DNA of 64,000 bases from CAZSBB01 sp964605235 (GCA_964605235.1 CAZSBB010000009.1:1-64000), one strand, 5' to 3'; positions 28,341 through 37,953 are shown, counted from the stretch's first letter. The notes: generated by a model not told the origin, from the sequence alone. Numbers and translations are program-made.

Positions 28341-29678
28341 ATGTCACAGGCTTTACCGAAATATGACGTAATCGTCTGTGGCGGCGGCCCGGCGGGCGTG
28401 GGCGCGGCCATCGCGGCCGGGCGCGCCGGGGCGCGCACGTTGCTGATCGAACGGCTGGGGCATCTGGGCGGCATGCACACCGGCGCCGGGGTGACCAACT
28501 GGTGCGACGCGCCGGGCGGGCCGATCTTCGATGAGCTGTTCGCCCGCATGGCGCAGCTCAATGCCGCCCAGTATCACTTCAAGCCGGAGACTTTCGTCGC
28601 CCCCGGGCGGGCGTACTTCGACACGGAGATGGCGAAAGCCATGCTGATGCAGATGCTGCTCGAAGCGCGCGTCGAAGTGCTGCTGTTGACTTTCGCTCAC
28701 CACTTGACGGTAGCCGGCCCGGGCGACTGCCGGATCGCCATCGTCAACAAGTCCGGGGCGCAGACGCTGGGCGCCAAAGTGGTGGTGGACGCCAGCGCCG
28801 ATGCCGACCTCGCCGCCAGCGCCGGCGCCGAGTTTCTCTGGGGCGATCCAGTGGATCAACGGCTGCAGCATTGCAACTTCCGCGTCTGGTTGGGCGACGT
28901 GGACAAGGCGACCTATGAAGCCCGGAAGCCGGAGGACGCGGAGCTCGTTCGATTGTTGCAGCAGGCGCAAGCGGAAGGACGCCTCACGCCGCCGGAGCAT
29001 CTGTTTCAGCCGCAGGCGCGGGCGTTTCCCTACAACTTCCGCGTCAATCGGCTGGACCTGAACAACTGGGAGTTGGAGGGCATCAACCCGCTGGATGCCG
29101 CGCAGGTCAGCCGGGTGTTGGCGCAGTGCCAGGCGGCGGCCATGCAGTTGATTCCGTTCTGTCGCGCCCATCTGCCGGGCTATCAGCAGGTGCGCCTGCT
29201 CAAGCTGCCCAGTGTGCTGGGGGTGCGTGAGTCGCGGCGCATCGTGGGACGGTATGTGCTGACCCATGATGATGTGGTTGCCGGCCGGAAGTTCGACGAT
29301 GCCGTGGCGCGCGGCATGTTCTACATGGACCTGCACGACTCGCCGCCGGGTCTGACCTTGCCGCATACCCCCGAGCACATGTGGAGCCGCCGTCCGCCGC
29401 GCGGCGACTGGTACGACATTCCCTATCGCTGCCTGCTGCCCCGTGAGTTGGAGAACGTGCTGATCGCCGGCCGATCGCTGAGCGCCGACCGCGACGCGCA
29501 CGGGTCAGTGCGGGTGATGACCACCGGCATGTACGTCGGCGCCGCAGCGGGCGTCGCGGCGGCATTGGCGGCAGCGCGCTGCCAGCTGCCGCATGTGCAA
29601 ACGGCTGCGGATATCCGGGCCGGCATGGCGGCGATCACGAAGCCGGTCAGTGTCGTTCCCGCCCCGGCTCAATCCTGA
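28341..29678 (+). CDS. FAD-dependent oxidoreductase (FAD_oxidored type)
   Basis: A 445-residue protein with an intact dinucleotide-binding loop (YDVIVCGGGPAGVGAAIAAGRAGARTLLIERLGHLGGMHTGAGV; GGGPAG at 14-19). The second half carries the family signatures LPSVLGVRESRRIVGRYVLTHDDVV and YDIPYRCLLPRELENVLIAGRSLSADRDAHGSVRVMTTGMYVGAAAGVAAALA. The start was set at 28341, where the Rossmann fold begins. No signal peptide. It is the second of three consecutive paralogs. The electron acceptor and substrate are unknown. A 96-nt gap separates it from the previous gene. Confidence 0.9.
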   Translation: MSQALPKYDVIVCGGGPAGVGAAIAAGRAGARTLLIERLGHLGGMHTGAGVTNWCDAPGGPIFDELFARMAQLNAAQYHFKPETFVAPGRAYFDTEMAKAMLMQMLLEARVEVLLLTFAHHLTVAGPGDCRIAIVNKSGAQTLGAKVVVDASADADLAASAGAEFLWGDPVDQRLQHCNFRVWLGDVDKATYEARKPEDAELVRLLQQAQAEGRLTPPEHLFQPQARAFPYNFRVNRLDLNNWELEGINPLDAAQVSRVLAQCQAAAMQLIPFCRAHLPGYQQVRLLKLPSVLGVRESRRIVGRYVLTHDDVVAGRKFDDAVARGMFYMDLHDSPPGLTLPHTPEHMWSRRPPRGDWYDIPYRCLLPRELENVLIAGRSLSADRDAHGSVRVMTTGMYVGAAAGVAAALAAARCQLPHVQTAADIRAGMAAITKPVSVVPAPAQS

Positions 29679-29811
29679 ACCAGCGCCCAACCATCGCCCC
29701 ATCTGGACCAAAGGCACAGCCCCGCGGGCAGCGCGCCAGCATCGGCGCGACCGGGCGCTCATACGCGCCGACCCAAATGACGTCGGGCGCTCTTGCTGAG
29801 GAACCCACCAG

Positions 29812-29829
29812 TTGTATGATATCATATAA
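29812..29829. promoter_or_regulatory. Palindromic operator candidate, site 1
   Basis: TTGTATGATATCATATAA is an 18-bp palindrome with one mismatched pair, centred between 29820 and 29821 and lying 94 nt upstream of the FAD oxidoreductase start at 29923. Its 12-bp core TATGATATCATA recurs exactly at 41006-41017 in front of the aldolase/GntR operon. TATAAG (29825-29830) could serve as a -10 box, which would put the site over a promoter. It is probably bound by the GntR-FCD protein of 39194-39934. The rest of 29679-29922 shows no gene. Confidence 0.6.
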
Positions 29830-29922
29830 GTTGGCAGCTCTGGCGCTTGGAGTTGGAATGAGCGGCTTCCCCGATTGCTCATCTACAGCCGGTTGCTGCA
29901 TGATGTACCCCCGAGCACTCGC

Positions 29923-31638
29923 ATGAGCATGAACCCAGCAACCGTGGATGTGGTGGTCGCCGGCGGCGGCATGGCGGGCGTCATGGCGGCGCTGGCGGCG
30001 GCGGAGCGCGGCTGTCAGGTGTGGATCGTGGACCCGAGCAATGTGCTGGGCGGCCAGGGCACCGCCGGCGGCGTCGCGGGGTTCTGCGGCGACACGCAGC
30101 GCGTCAATCATCTGTTCGACGAGCTGGTTGCCCGTCTGCTGCAGCATCAACTCATCGCCCCGGCGTGCGCCTTGCACGATCGGCGGGATTACGACCTGGA
30201 ATGGTGCGCCTTCTTCCTGCAGGAAATGCTGGTCGAGCGGCAGGTCACCCCCCTGCTGCACAGCCGGATCGTGGCGGCGGATTTTGCCCAGCGGCGCGTG
30301 ACGCAGCTGACCCTCTCCACCGCCGGCGAACTGCGTCAGATTCGACCCCGCTTCGTCATCGACGCCACCGGGCGCTGTCTGCTGCCGCGTCTGGCGGGCT
30401 TGCCCACCGAGCATCTGGGGGCGCTGCAGCAGTTGCCCATGAGCCTGTACTTCACGCTCTGGGACACCGGCCGACCCGTCACGCCGATTCTGCCGCCGGG
30501 CTGCCCCGCATGGAGCAACGACGAAGAAATTCCCATGACCTCGCTGCATCGCTTCGACACCGGCAAGGTGGAAGTGAAGATGAAGGTCGTGGGCTTTGAT
30601 GCCGACGATGGCTTGAGCCTCAGCGCAGCGGAAGTGTTCGCCCGCCGACAGATGATGGCGCTGATTTACTACCTGCAGACCCACGGCTACCGCGGCGTAT
30701 TGCTGGACCGTCATGTGCTGGCGAGCGTGTCCCGACAGATCGGCGTGCGCGAGGAGCGCCGCCTGGTGGGCGAGTATGTGCTGACGGAAGCTGACGTCGC
30801 CCACAACTGCGTTTTCCCGGATGCGGTGGCGGTGGGGACCTATCACTTTGACTATCACTGGCCGGATCGCATGCAGCGGGCGGGCACGGGCAGGACCACG
30901 ATGGTGGAGCCGTACCACATTCCGCTGCGCAGCCTGCAGCCGGGTGCTGCGGACAACCTGCTGGTGGCGGGGCGCGGCATATCGGCAGACCAGATGGCGA
31001 TGAGCAATCTGCGGGTGATGGCGACCGTGGCGCAGCTGGGTTTCGCGGCTGGGGTGGCGGCGGCGCAATGCGTCAAACAGCAGACGACGCCCAGCCAGCT
31101 TGATGTATCCGCCTTGCAACAGGAACTGATCGCCGGTGGCCAGCAATTGGACCTGGGCATGTATGGCGCGTACCTGCGGCAGTTGCTGGTCAACGAGGAA
31201 ACCGTAGCGTCGACGACGGCGGCGATGAGCGACCTGAAGCTGGCGCGCAGCACCCAGGGCCAGTTCGTCGCGCGATGGCGGGAGCGCGCTGCCGTTGAAT
31301 GGTGGATTCGGCGACGGGGGCAATGGCAGGCGGCCAGCAGTGAAGATCGTGCGGCATTGGCATCGGAGGAAGCAGCGCCGGAAATGTCGCCTGCGGTGAT
31401 CCGCACGGAAGACGGCCTGATCCGTCTGCAACCGGTTGACGCCGACTGGTTGCTGCAGGTCTCCACGGATGATGGACAAAGCTGGTCGGGCACGCTGCGG
31501 CTGCACACCGGCGGCGTGCAGGTGACGCCAAGCATGGTGCAGACGCCGCGCGGGGTGGCGGTGCTGTATGCCGACGGGCAGGCGGTGCGTTTCTGGCACG
31601 GCTCCTTCCAGCACATCCAAGCCAGTGAGTCGAGTTAG
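29923..31638 (+). CDS. FAD-dependent oxidoreductase with C-terminal Asp-box beta domain
   Basis: A 571-residue protein, third of the FAD_oxidored paralogs. It has an intact loop (VDVVVAGGGMAGVMAALAAAERGCQVWIVDPSNVLGGQGTAGG; GGGMAG at 14-19) and the family signatures VSRQIGVREERRLVGEYVLTEADV and YHIPLRSLQPGAADNLLVAGRGISADQMAMSNLRVMATVAQLGFAAG. Unlike the other two it continues for ~130 residues with a beta-rich tail containing an Asp-box (STDDGQSWSG), as in BNR/sialidase propellers. The ATG at 29923 was chosen, with 29929 as an alternative. The operator candidate at 29812-29829 lies directly upstream. Its stop (TAG, 31636-31638) overlaps the convergent sulfatase stop by 3 nt inside TTAG. Confidence 0.87.
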   Translation: MSMNPATVDVVVAGGGMAGVMAALAAAERGCQVWIVDPSNVLGGQGTAGGVAGFCGDTQRVNHLFDELVARLLQHQLIAPACALHDRRDYDLEWCAFFLQEMLVERQVTPLLHSRIVAADFAQRRVTQLTLSTAGELRQIRPRFVIDATGRCLLPRLAGLPTEHLGALQQLPMSLYFTLWDTGRPVTPILPPGCPAWSNDEEIPMTSLHRFDTGKVEVKMKVVGFDADDGLSLSAAEVFARRQMMALIYYLQTHGYRGVLLDRHVLASVSRQIGVREERRLVGEYVLTEADVAHNCVFPDAVAVGTYHFDYHWPDRMQRAGTGRTTMVEPYHIPLRSLQPGAADNLLVAGRGISADQMAMSNLRVMATVAQLGFAAGVAAAQCVKQQTTPSQLDVSALQQELIAGGQQLDLGMYGAYLRQLLVNEETVASTTAAMSDLKLARSTQGQFVARWRERAAVEWWIRRRGQWQAASSEDRAALASEEAAPEMSPAVIRTEDGLIRLQPVDADWLLQVSTDDGQSWSGTLRLHTGGVQVTPSMVQTPRGVAVLYADGQAVRFWHGSFQHIQASESS

Positions 31639-32909
31639 GACGTCGGCAGCCCCACGTCTTTGCGCCAGCGCGCCAGCAGCGCGCCCAGCCGATTGACTTC
31701 ACCGGGATGCTGGTCCGCCAGATTGCGGGCTTCACGCACGTCGTCGTCGAGCCGATACAACTCCGCCTGATCCCCCAGCGTAAACAGCTTCCACGCGCCG
31801 TCGCGCACGGCTCCCTGCGTGCCGGAAGCCCAGAACAAGGGACGCCGGGGCAGGTCCGCGCCGCGCAGCAGCAGGTCGCTCAGGTCCACGCCGTCGACGC
31901 AGGCGTCGGTCGGCAACCCCGCGCCCGCCAGCCGCAGGAAGGTGGGCATCAGGTCCATGGTGGCGGCGGGACGCGTTTCCGTGCGTCCCGGTGCAATGCG
32001 GCCCGGCCAGCACGCCAGCGCCGGCACGCGATGGCCGCCTTCGTACAGCGAGCCTTTCTGGTTGCGCAGCTCGCCGTTGCTGGAGATTTGCGTGTACCCC
32101 CCTGCCATTTCCACGATGCCGCCGTTGTCGGAAAGAAAGACGATCAGCGTGTCGCGCTCCAGATCCAGTTCACGCAGCACAGCCACCATTCGGCCGACGC
32201 TTTCGTCGAGCGCTTCGATCATGCGCTGCACGACGCGCCCGACCGCTTCAGGACCATGCGGGCCCAGGCGATCGAGCCCGTCGTAGCGCACGCCGCGCCG
32301 GCGGTGGGCGGGATCGCCCGGCGCCATCCAGGGGAAGTGGATCGCCGAGTGGGCGACGAACATGAAGAACGGCTGGTGGGCATGGGCGCGAATGAACGCT
32401 TCGCTATGGTCGGTGATGAGCTGCGTGCAGTAGCCCTGTTCATCGCGCGGCTCTTCGTTGTGCCACCAGTCGTGCCCGCCGTATTTGGTGATGTGCGACA
32501 CGTAGTCGATGGCGCCATGCCGATGACCATGGAAAAGCTGAAAGCCGTGCTTAAGCGGACAGTAGCGCATATCCAAGCCCAGGTGCCACTTGCCCACCAG
32601 CCCGCTGGCGTAGCCTTCGCCCGCCAAGCAGTTGGCGATGGTCGGCACGCCCACCGTCAGGCCCGGGTCATGCTCGCCCAGCGCGCCCACGATGCCCAGG
32701 CGCTGCTGGTATTGCCCGGTCAGCAGGGCGCAGCGGGTGGGACTGCACACCGGGCCGTTGGCGTGGAAATCGGTGAAGCGCACGCCCCGCCGCGCCAGGT
32801 CATCCAGATGCGGCGTATGCGTCACCTTCGCGCCATAGCAACCGAGATCGCCATAGCCCAGATCGTCGGCGACAATCAGCAGAATGTTCGGCTTACGCGG
32901 CGCCGCCAT
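31635..32909 (-). CDS. Sulfatase (formylglycine-dependent, S1 type)
   Basis: A 424-residue arylsulfatase-family enzyme that hydrolyses sulfate esters, probably from sugars. The signatures are NILLIVADDLGYGDLGCYG (metal-binding D15, D16), CSPTR at 55-59 (C55 is the residue converted to formylglycine), GKWHLG (K107, H109) and LSDNGG. An FGE-type maturase would be needed and is not in the window. No signal peptide is visible from the start at 32909, which follows AAGGA, so the enzyme looks cytoplasmic; most planctomycete sulfatases are exported. It is the last gene of the minus-strand operon, 17 nt after the DUF4838 protein. Confidence 0.93.
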   Translation of the reverse strand: MAAPRKPNILLIVADDLGYGDLGCYGAKVTHTPHLDDLARRGVRFTDFHANGPVCSPTRCALLTGQYQQRLGIVGALGEHDPGLTVGVPTIANCLAGEGYASGLVGKWHLGLDMRYCPLKHGFQLFHGHRHGAIDYVSHITKYGGHDWWHNEEPRDEQGYCTQLITDHSEAFIRAHAHQPFFMFVAHSAIHFPWMAPGDPAHRRRGVRYDGLDRLGPHGPEAVGRVVQRMIEALDESVGRMVAVLRELDLERDTLIVFLSDNGGIVEMAGGYTQISSNGELRNQKGSLYEGGHRVPALACWPGRIAPGRTETRPAATMDLMPTFLRLAGAGLPTDACVDGVDLSDLLLRGADLPRRPLFWASGTQGAVRDGAWKLFTLGDQAELYRLDDDVREARNLADQHPGEVNRLGALLARWRKDVGLPTS

Positions 32910-32926
32910 GTGGGTTGATCCTTGCG

Positions 32927-35494
32927 TCAAGGGACAATGATTTTCAAGCGATCCTGCTGGGCCAGTTCACGCGGGACAAACAAGCGGGTCGGCTCCACCG
33001 CCAGCGCCGTCGGCGCGTTGATGAACCAGAGATTGCGCACCTTGCCGTAGAACGACCACGCCCGGCCGTCCATCCCGGCGGGCACATTGACCGCATGCAG
33101 GTCGCCGCGCATGTTCTCCTTGAGCGCCACGGCATTGCTCGGATCGCGCAGCGTGGTCAGCCCCCACTGGGCATGCACGCCCAACTGCCGGGTGCCCTGG
33201 GGCACGTAGAACCAGCCGGTCATGTTCTGCGGGCGATTGTCCAGATCGTCGTCCATGATGACCGCCGCCGGGAGTTTGGCGGGCAGCTTGATGCTCCAGC
33301 CTTTCCCGCCGCGTTTGCAGTTGAGCCGATAGACGCCCGGCGCGGGCACCGGCAGTTGCAGCGCGTTGTCGCCCTCGGGAATATCCGCCTGATGCAGCAC
33401 CTGGCCGGCCTGCGTGCTCAGGATGTATTCCATGTCCTGGCGCTCAAGCTGCGGCGAAGGCGAAGACACCAGCACGAATTCCAGGGGTTCGCCCTGCACG
33501 CTCGCCAGCAGCAGCGCGCCGCGATTGAGGAAGCCCAGTTCCTGATCCGTGACCGCCCCGCCGCCGTTGGCGACGACGACGTATGGGCCGGCAAACGTGC
33601 GCGGCTCCACTACCGGCATCGGACCCCACTGCTGACACACCTGTTCGAAGCGTTCTTCGATCTCCGGCGCGGTCAGCGGCTCATCGTTGCGCCAGGGATT
33701 GTCCTTGGTCACCCGGTAATTCCACGTCGGCTCCTTGAAGCGCGCCGCCAGCGTGGGTTTGTACTCATGATTCCCCACCGCGGCGCGGAAGGTGGGCCAG
33801 TCGATCAGGAACGTGTTGCGAATGCGGTACGCCCAGGTGAACCACGCCAGCGCCGCCGCATGCTTTTTCAGGTAATCGCCGGTGCTTTCCACCTCCAACC
33901 CCAGGGCGTTGTAGACCATGTACGCCTTGAGGTCGTTGATGCGCGCCAGCGCCTGCGGTTGCCCTGAAGCCAGCAGCCCCGCTTCATGGAGATCGTTGGC
34001 GGCAGCGCGGAGCATCACCAGGCCGCGCAGCGGATGCGACGACAGGTTGAAGCGTTCGTAGTACCGCAGCATGGGCTCGGCGGCGGGACCAAAGGCACTG
34101 GCGCAGAAATCGCGTTTGAGGGCGGTCGGGTCGGCGGTGGGATCCCACATCAACTTGTGCGCCAGGTAATACGGCAAGCCATGCACGCCGAAGTTGACGC
34201 TCGCCTCGGCGGTCAGGGCGATGACGCCATGATCGATCAGCCGCTGCATTCGCGCGGGCATCTCGTCGTGGCGCACCTGCGGCCCACCGCCGGGCAGCAT
34301 GCCCTGGTCCATTTCCCAATAGCTGTAATACTCGTAAACGCCCAGCCGGCCGCACTTGGCGCTCCACGCTTCGAGCAGTTCGTCGAAGGAGAGTTTCGAA
34401 GCGTTCATGCCCGCGGTCAGTTGCACGAAGACATTGGGTTCGAGGACAAAATCCGGGGGATCGGAGTGCCAACTGTACGCCAGCAGACCGACGTACTTGC
34501 CCGGGTGCGACTGCTGTAGTTCCCGGGCGACGAGGTTCGCCAGATAGAACGGCTGCACGCTGGGCGACCCCAGCTTGGCGCAGGTATCACAGGTGCACCA
34601 GCCGGCGGTGTCGGCGGGATCGAGGGACACCATGTCGTCCGTGGGCGCCCGGTCCAGATAGTGCCGGGCATAGGCGACGACCACTTTCTGCAAGCCGGGA
34701 TTGCTCACGCAGAGCTGGGGGCCTTTGCGCTGCCCGTCAACCAATGCGAAATATTCGGGATGGGCGACGAACTCCGCGCGGAAGGGATATTGATCGCCGC
34801 GGAAGGAGTCGGGGATGGCATGCCAGGTGTGCCGGGTGGTCACATCCAATGACTCCGCCAGGCGCACCGCGCGGCGCCACTGCTGCACCAGTTCCAGCCG
34901 ATCGGGATCGCCGGGTTCACCCACGGTTTTCATCCGGGTGAAGCCCAGCGTGCGGCTCCAGATGCGCGGGCGATTGACTTCATTCAGATCAAACCGCAAG
35001 GTGGCTATGCGGGGCACGACTTCCCAGTTGGGGCCCATGAAGAAATGGCGGTAGCCGAGCAGTTCCAGGAAACGATAGGCGGCATGCGAGGCGCCCAGTT
35101 CGGTGTTGCCCAGCAGACGTATTCCACTTGCATCCGTGCGGATGGCGTAGGCTTCGACGCCGTCGTAGCCATGCTGGATCGCCAGCGATTGCGTCAGGCT
35201 CGCGTCGGGAAACTGTGTGAGCAGGCCCAGCGTGATGCCCGCAGGCGTGCTGCCCGATTCAATCGAGAGCGCTGCGCCGGTGATGCGTTGCAGCAGGTCC
35301 TGCAACGCGCGGGCGGTTTGCCGGAGCGTCGGCGAAGCGTCGGGGGCCACGGTGATGGCGAGCTTGGCCTCCCCGTCGGCGGCGATGAGCACCGGGGTGG
35401 CCGACTGCTCCAGCGGCTTACCCTCGGGTGAAAGGGGCGGCTGCGCCAGCGCCAGCGTACCCAGCAGCAGAGTCAGGAATAGCGCCGATTTCAT
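32927..35494 (-). CDS. Exported DUF4838 protein (GH163-like)
   Basis: An 855-residue protein with a signal peptide (MKSALFLTLLLGTLALA). Residues ~40-165 resemble the GH20b/GH67N-like N-terminal alpha/beta unit (ARALQDLLQRITGAALSIESG, GIRLLGNTELGASHAAYRFLELLGYRHFFMGPNWEVVP). The middle (~180-560) is a DUF4838 barrel, including VSLDPADTAGWCTCDTCAKLG with the C-x-C-x-x-C pattern common in the family and GRLGVYEYYSYWEMDQG. DUF4838 proteins include the GH163 endo-beta-N-acetylglucosaminidases that cut complex N-glycans, but most members are uncharacterised. The C-terminal ~200 residues are beta-rich. The start overlaps the stop of the upstream DUF4838 gene (ATGA), so translation is coupled. Confidence 0.82.
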   Translation of the reverse strand: MKSALFLTLLLGTLALAQPPLSPEGKPLEQSATPVLIAADGEAKLAITVAPDASPTLRQTARALQDLLQRITGAALSIESGSTPAGITLGLLTQFPDASLTQSLAIQHGYDGVEAYAIRTDASGIRLLGNTELGASHAAYRFLELLGYRHFFMGPNWEVVPRIATLRFDLNEVNRPRIWSRTLGFTRMKTVGEPGDPDRLELVQQWRRAVRLAESLDVTTRHTWHAIPDSFRGDQYPFRAEFVAHPEYFALVDGQRKGPQLCVSNPGLQKVVVAYARHYLDRAPTDDMVSLDPADTAGWCTCDTCAKLGSPSVQPFYLANLVARELQQSHPGKYVGLLAYSWHSDPPDFVLEPNVFVQLTAGMNASKLSFDELLEAWSAKCGRLGVYEYYSYWEMDQGMLPGGGPQVRHDEMPARMQRLIDHGVIALTAEASVNFGVHGLPYYLAHKLMWDPTADPTALKRDFCASAFGPAAEPMLRYYERFNLSSHPLRGLVMLRAAANDLHEAGLLASGQPQALARINDLKAYMVYNALGLEVESTGDYLKKHAAALAWFTWAYRIRNTFLIDWPTFRAAVGNHEYKPTLAARFKEPTWNYRVTKDNPWRNDEPLTAPEIEERFEQVCQQWGPMPVVEPRTFAGPYVVVANGGGAVTDQELGFLNRGALLLASVQGEPLEFVLVSSPSPQLERQDMEYILSTQAGQVLHQADIPEGDNALQLPVPAPGVYRLNCKRGGKGWSIKLPAKLPAAVIMDDDLDNRPQNMTGWFYVPQGTRQLGVHAQWGLTTLRDPSNAVALKENMRGDLHAVNVPAGMDGRAWSFYGKVRNLWFINAPTALAVEPTRLFVPRELAQQDRLKIIVP

Positions 35495-37953
35495 GGTTTG
35501 GTCTCCGGGATGATTTCCAGGTCTCCGCCGGGCAGGACGCGCACGCGTTGCGCCGGCGGCTCGGGGGTCTGCACCCGTGGGCCGGCGAAGATGAAGCCGG
35601 GCCGCAGGATGCCGCCGGTGCCGATTTCGTTGGCGGTGCTGTTGCGTTTGATCTGGATGGTCAGCAGATTCGATTGCCCGAAGCGGATGGCGTCCGTCAG
35701 ATCGATGGCGGCCGCCTGAGGAAACTTCACGCCCGTGCTGCCGACAAACGCGCCGTTGACCCAGATGCGGGCTTCATCATCAAACGCGCCCAGCAGCAGA
35801 CCCACGCCCTGGCCCTGCACTTCAACGGGCACGTCGAAACGATGGCGGTACCAGACGGAAGTCTCGCGCATCATGCCCAGGCCCTGGGCATCCCAGGTGC
35901 TGGAATAGGTTTTGGTGCGCTGCCAGAACTCATCGCGGATGGCGACGCCAAAGAGGTTGAAGCGCGCGCCGACGTGATTGGGATCCAGGTGCGTGGGCAA
36001 TTCGTCGGGCAGCGGCTTGAGGACATGGTACGGCGCACTGCTGTACTTGAGCGATTCCTCGGTGGATTGCCCCAGCAGCCGGCTCAGGTAAATGCCGGCG
36101 GCATAGTCGGCGAAGTTGGGGTAAGCCTGTTTGCGGGCGGCATAGTTGGCTTTCAAGGCGTCGATGCCCCGCTGGGCGGCGGCGAAGTCAAAGCGCGTCG
36201 TGGCGTCGTGCCAGTCGAGATAGATGGTCAGGCTGTCGAACGCCAGGCGAACAGCGTTGACCCGGAAGCGCTGGGGCTCGGTCAGGTCAGCGCGGTTCGC
36301 CGCGGCATCCAGGTCCGCGCGGGCGGCGGCGAGATAGGCGCGGTCGAAAATCAACGGCGCGGAATAGTACGAACCGGCTTCCAGTCCCGCGCTGCTCTGC
36401 GTTTCCACGAGGCGCAGGTAGTAGCGTTCCAGATCGTCGGCGGCAGCGCCATAGCTTTTGTCGCAGAACTCCCGGAGCAGCGTGCGCCAGTCCTGCGCGG
36501 TGTCCCAGAGCATGTTGGCGTAGATGTAGTCGCCGGCGGCGTTCTGCTCCCAGGCATTGATCGCCTGCATGGTGATGCCGAAGAATCCCTGTTCTTTGTA
36601 GAAGCGGCAGTCCTCGGCGATCGTGCGGATGCGCGTGAAGGGCAGGAAGTTGTCCGCCAGATTCCAGTTGTATTCATAGACCATCAGCGGCACCTGATGC
36701 TGCCGGGCGTGGGCGACCCAGCGCTCGACGATGCTGCGGTAGTAGGCCCGGGAGCGCGAATGCGGATCGACGGTCGAGTGCAGCCGCGAATAGCTGATGG
36801 GGGCGAAGATCGGGCGGATGCGCGGATGCGGGGTATAGCGTGCGGGGAACTCCGAGTGCACGGAGTAGACGTAGTAGCCCAGGGTCAGGTTGGGGAACTC
36901 CGCGCCGATCAGGTCGAGCACGTCGTTGGCGAGCTTGACCACCAGGTCGGTCTGGTCAGCGCCGCCGGTGGTGACGTCGCGACGCTCCACGCCGGCGGCG
37001 CGCGACTCGGGCGATTCGGAATAGCCCAGCCCATCGGCCGGCCCAATGGCGAGAGTCACCATCTTGTCCTTGGGCCATTTGAACTGTTCGAACTGCTCGC
37101 GGATGTAGCGACCCACGAGCGCGACGGTGTCGGGGTTGGCGGTTTCAAGCTGCGGGCCTTCACGTTTGAACGTGCCGTCGGGTTGCCGGACCAACGCGAG
37201 CATCTGCGGGTTGGCCGCCAGTTCCTGCTTGTACTTGAGCACCACCTTGTTCCACATGTGGGCTTCGCCGCGGCGGGAGTCGCACCAGTCGGCGGTGCCC
37301 ATGCGTTGCCGTCGAACCCACTGCTCGAAAGGCTGGCGTGCTTCATCGGGAAAGCGTTTGCCTTTGCCGCCGATCCACATCCAGCGGAACACGAAATCCG
37401 GCACGACAACCTGGTCGGTCGCCGGGACGGCCACGGTTTTGCTCTCGGGCACGATCAGGCCCATTTCGCCGGGCATGACCCAATCGCAGCCGAGCAGTTT
37501 GAGCAAGCCATAGACGCCATAGGCGGTGGAAGCATTGCGTTCGCCCAGCACGAGCACCCGGCCGGCGCGGGTCTGAATGCGGTACGACTCTTCATCTGCA
37601 GTGGCCGGCGGTGGATCGCCGAATTGTCGCGCCAAGGCGCCGATGACCAGCGCCGGCGTTTTCACCGCCTGAGCGTCATCCGTCTGCACCACCTGAACCG
37701 TCACCCCGCTCATCCGCCGCAGATGGTCCACTAAATCTTCGATGGCCAGATCCACCGGGCTGCGTTCCTGCCTGGGTCGGAAGAAGGAATACACGGTGAC
37801 CTGCGCCATGTCCGCCGGGCTGACATAAATCCTGGCGGCCGCTTCGGGCGCGGCGTCGGCGGCGATGAGCGTCACCTGCGCGGATGACGGCGCCGTGGCC
37901 GCGAGGAGGCTGAAAATGACCAGAACGACGGACCAGGACGATGGCATACTCAT
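35491..37953 (-). CDS. Exported DUF4838 protein with C-terminal jelly-roll domain
   Basis: An 820-residue protein with a signal peptide (MSMPSSWSVVLVIFSLLAATAPSSAQ). It shares the layout of its neighbour: an N-terminal unit (LVDHLRRMSGVTVQVVQ, VLVLGERNASTAYGVYGLLKLLGCDWVMPGEMGLIVP) and a barrel region (~200-560: TLAIGPADGLGYSES, NLTLGYYVYSVHSEFP, LMVYEYNWNLADNFLPFTRI, YIYANMLWDT). It lacks the C-x-C-x-x-C motif. Residues ~680-780 form a GH2-type sugar-binding jelly roll (WYRHRFDVPVEVQGQGVGLLLGAFDDEARIWVNGAFVG). The start at 37953 has GGAG at the right distance. It lies 25 nt after the BNR gene and overlaps the next gene by 4 nt. Probably a glycosidase; specificity unknown. Confidence 0.8.
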   Translation of the reverse strand: MSMPSSWSVVLVIFSLLAATAPSSAQVTLIAADAAPEAAARIYVSPADMAQVTVYSFFRPRQERSPVDLAIEDLVDHLRRMSGVTVQVVQTDDAQAVKTPALVIGALARQFGDPPPATADEESYRIQTRAGRVLVLGERNASTAYGVYGLLKLLGCDWVMPGEMGLIVPESKTVAVPATDQVVVPDFVFRWMWIGGKGKRFPDEARQPFEQWVRRQRMGTADWCDSRRGEAHMWNKVVLKYKQELAANPQMLALVRQPDGTFKREGPQLETANPDTVALVGRYIREQFEQFKWPKDKMVTLAIGPADGLGYSESPESRAAGVERRDVTTGGADQTDLVVKLANDVLDLIGAEFPNLTLGYYVYSVHSEFPARYTPHPRIRPIFAPISYSRLHSTVDPHSRSRAYYRSIVERWVAHARQHQVPLMVYEYNWNLADNFLPFTRIRTIAEDCRFYKEQGFFGITMQAINAWEQNAAGDYIYANMLWDTAQDWRTLLREFCDKSYGAAADDLERYYLRLVETQSSAGLEAGSYYSAPLIFDRAYLAAARADLDAAANRADLTEPQRFRVNAVRLAFDSLTIYLDWHDATTRFDFAAAQRGIDALKANYAARKQAYPNFADYAAGIYLSRLLGQSTEESLKYSSAPYHVLKPLPDELPTHLDPNHVGARFNLFGVAIRDEFWQRTKTYSSTWDAQGLGMMRETSVWYRHRFDVPVEVQGQGVGLLLGAFDDEARIWVNGAFVGSTGVKFPQAAAIDLTDAIRFGQSNLLTIQIKRNSTANEIGTGGILRPGFIFAGPRVQTPEPPAQRVRVLPGGDLEIIPETKP

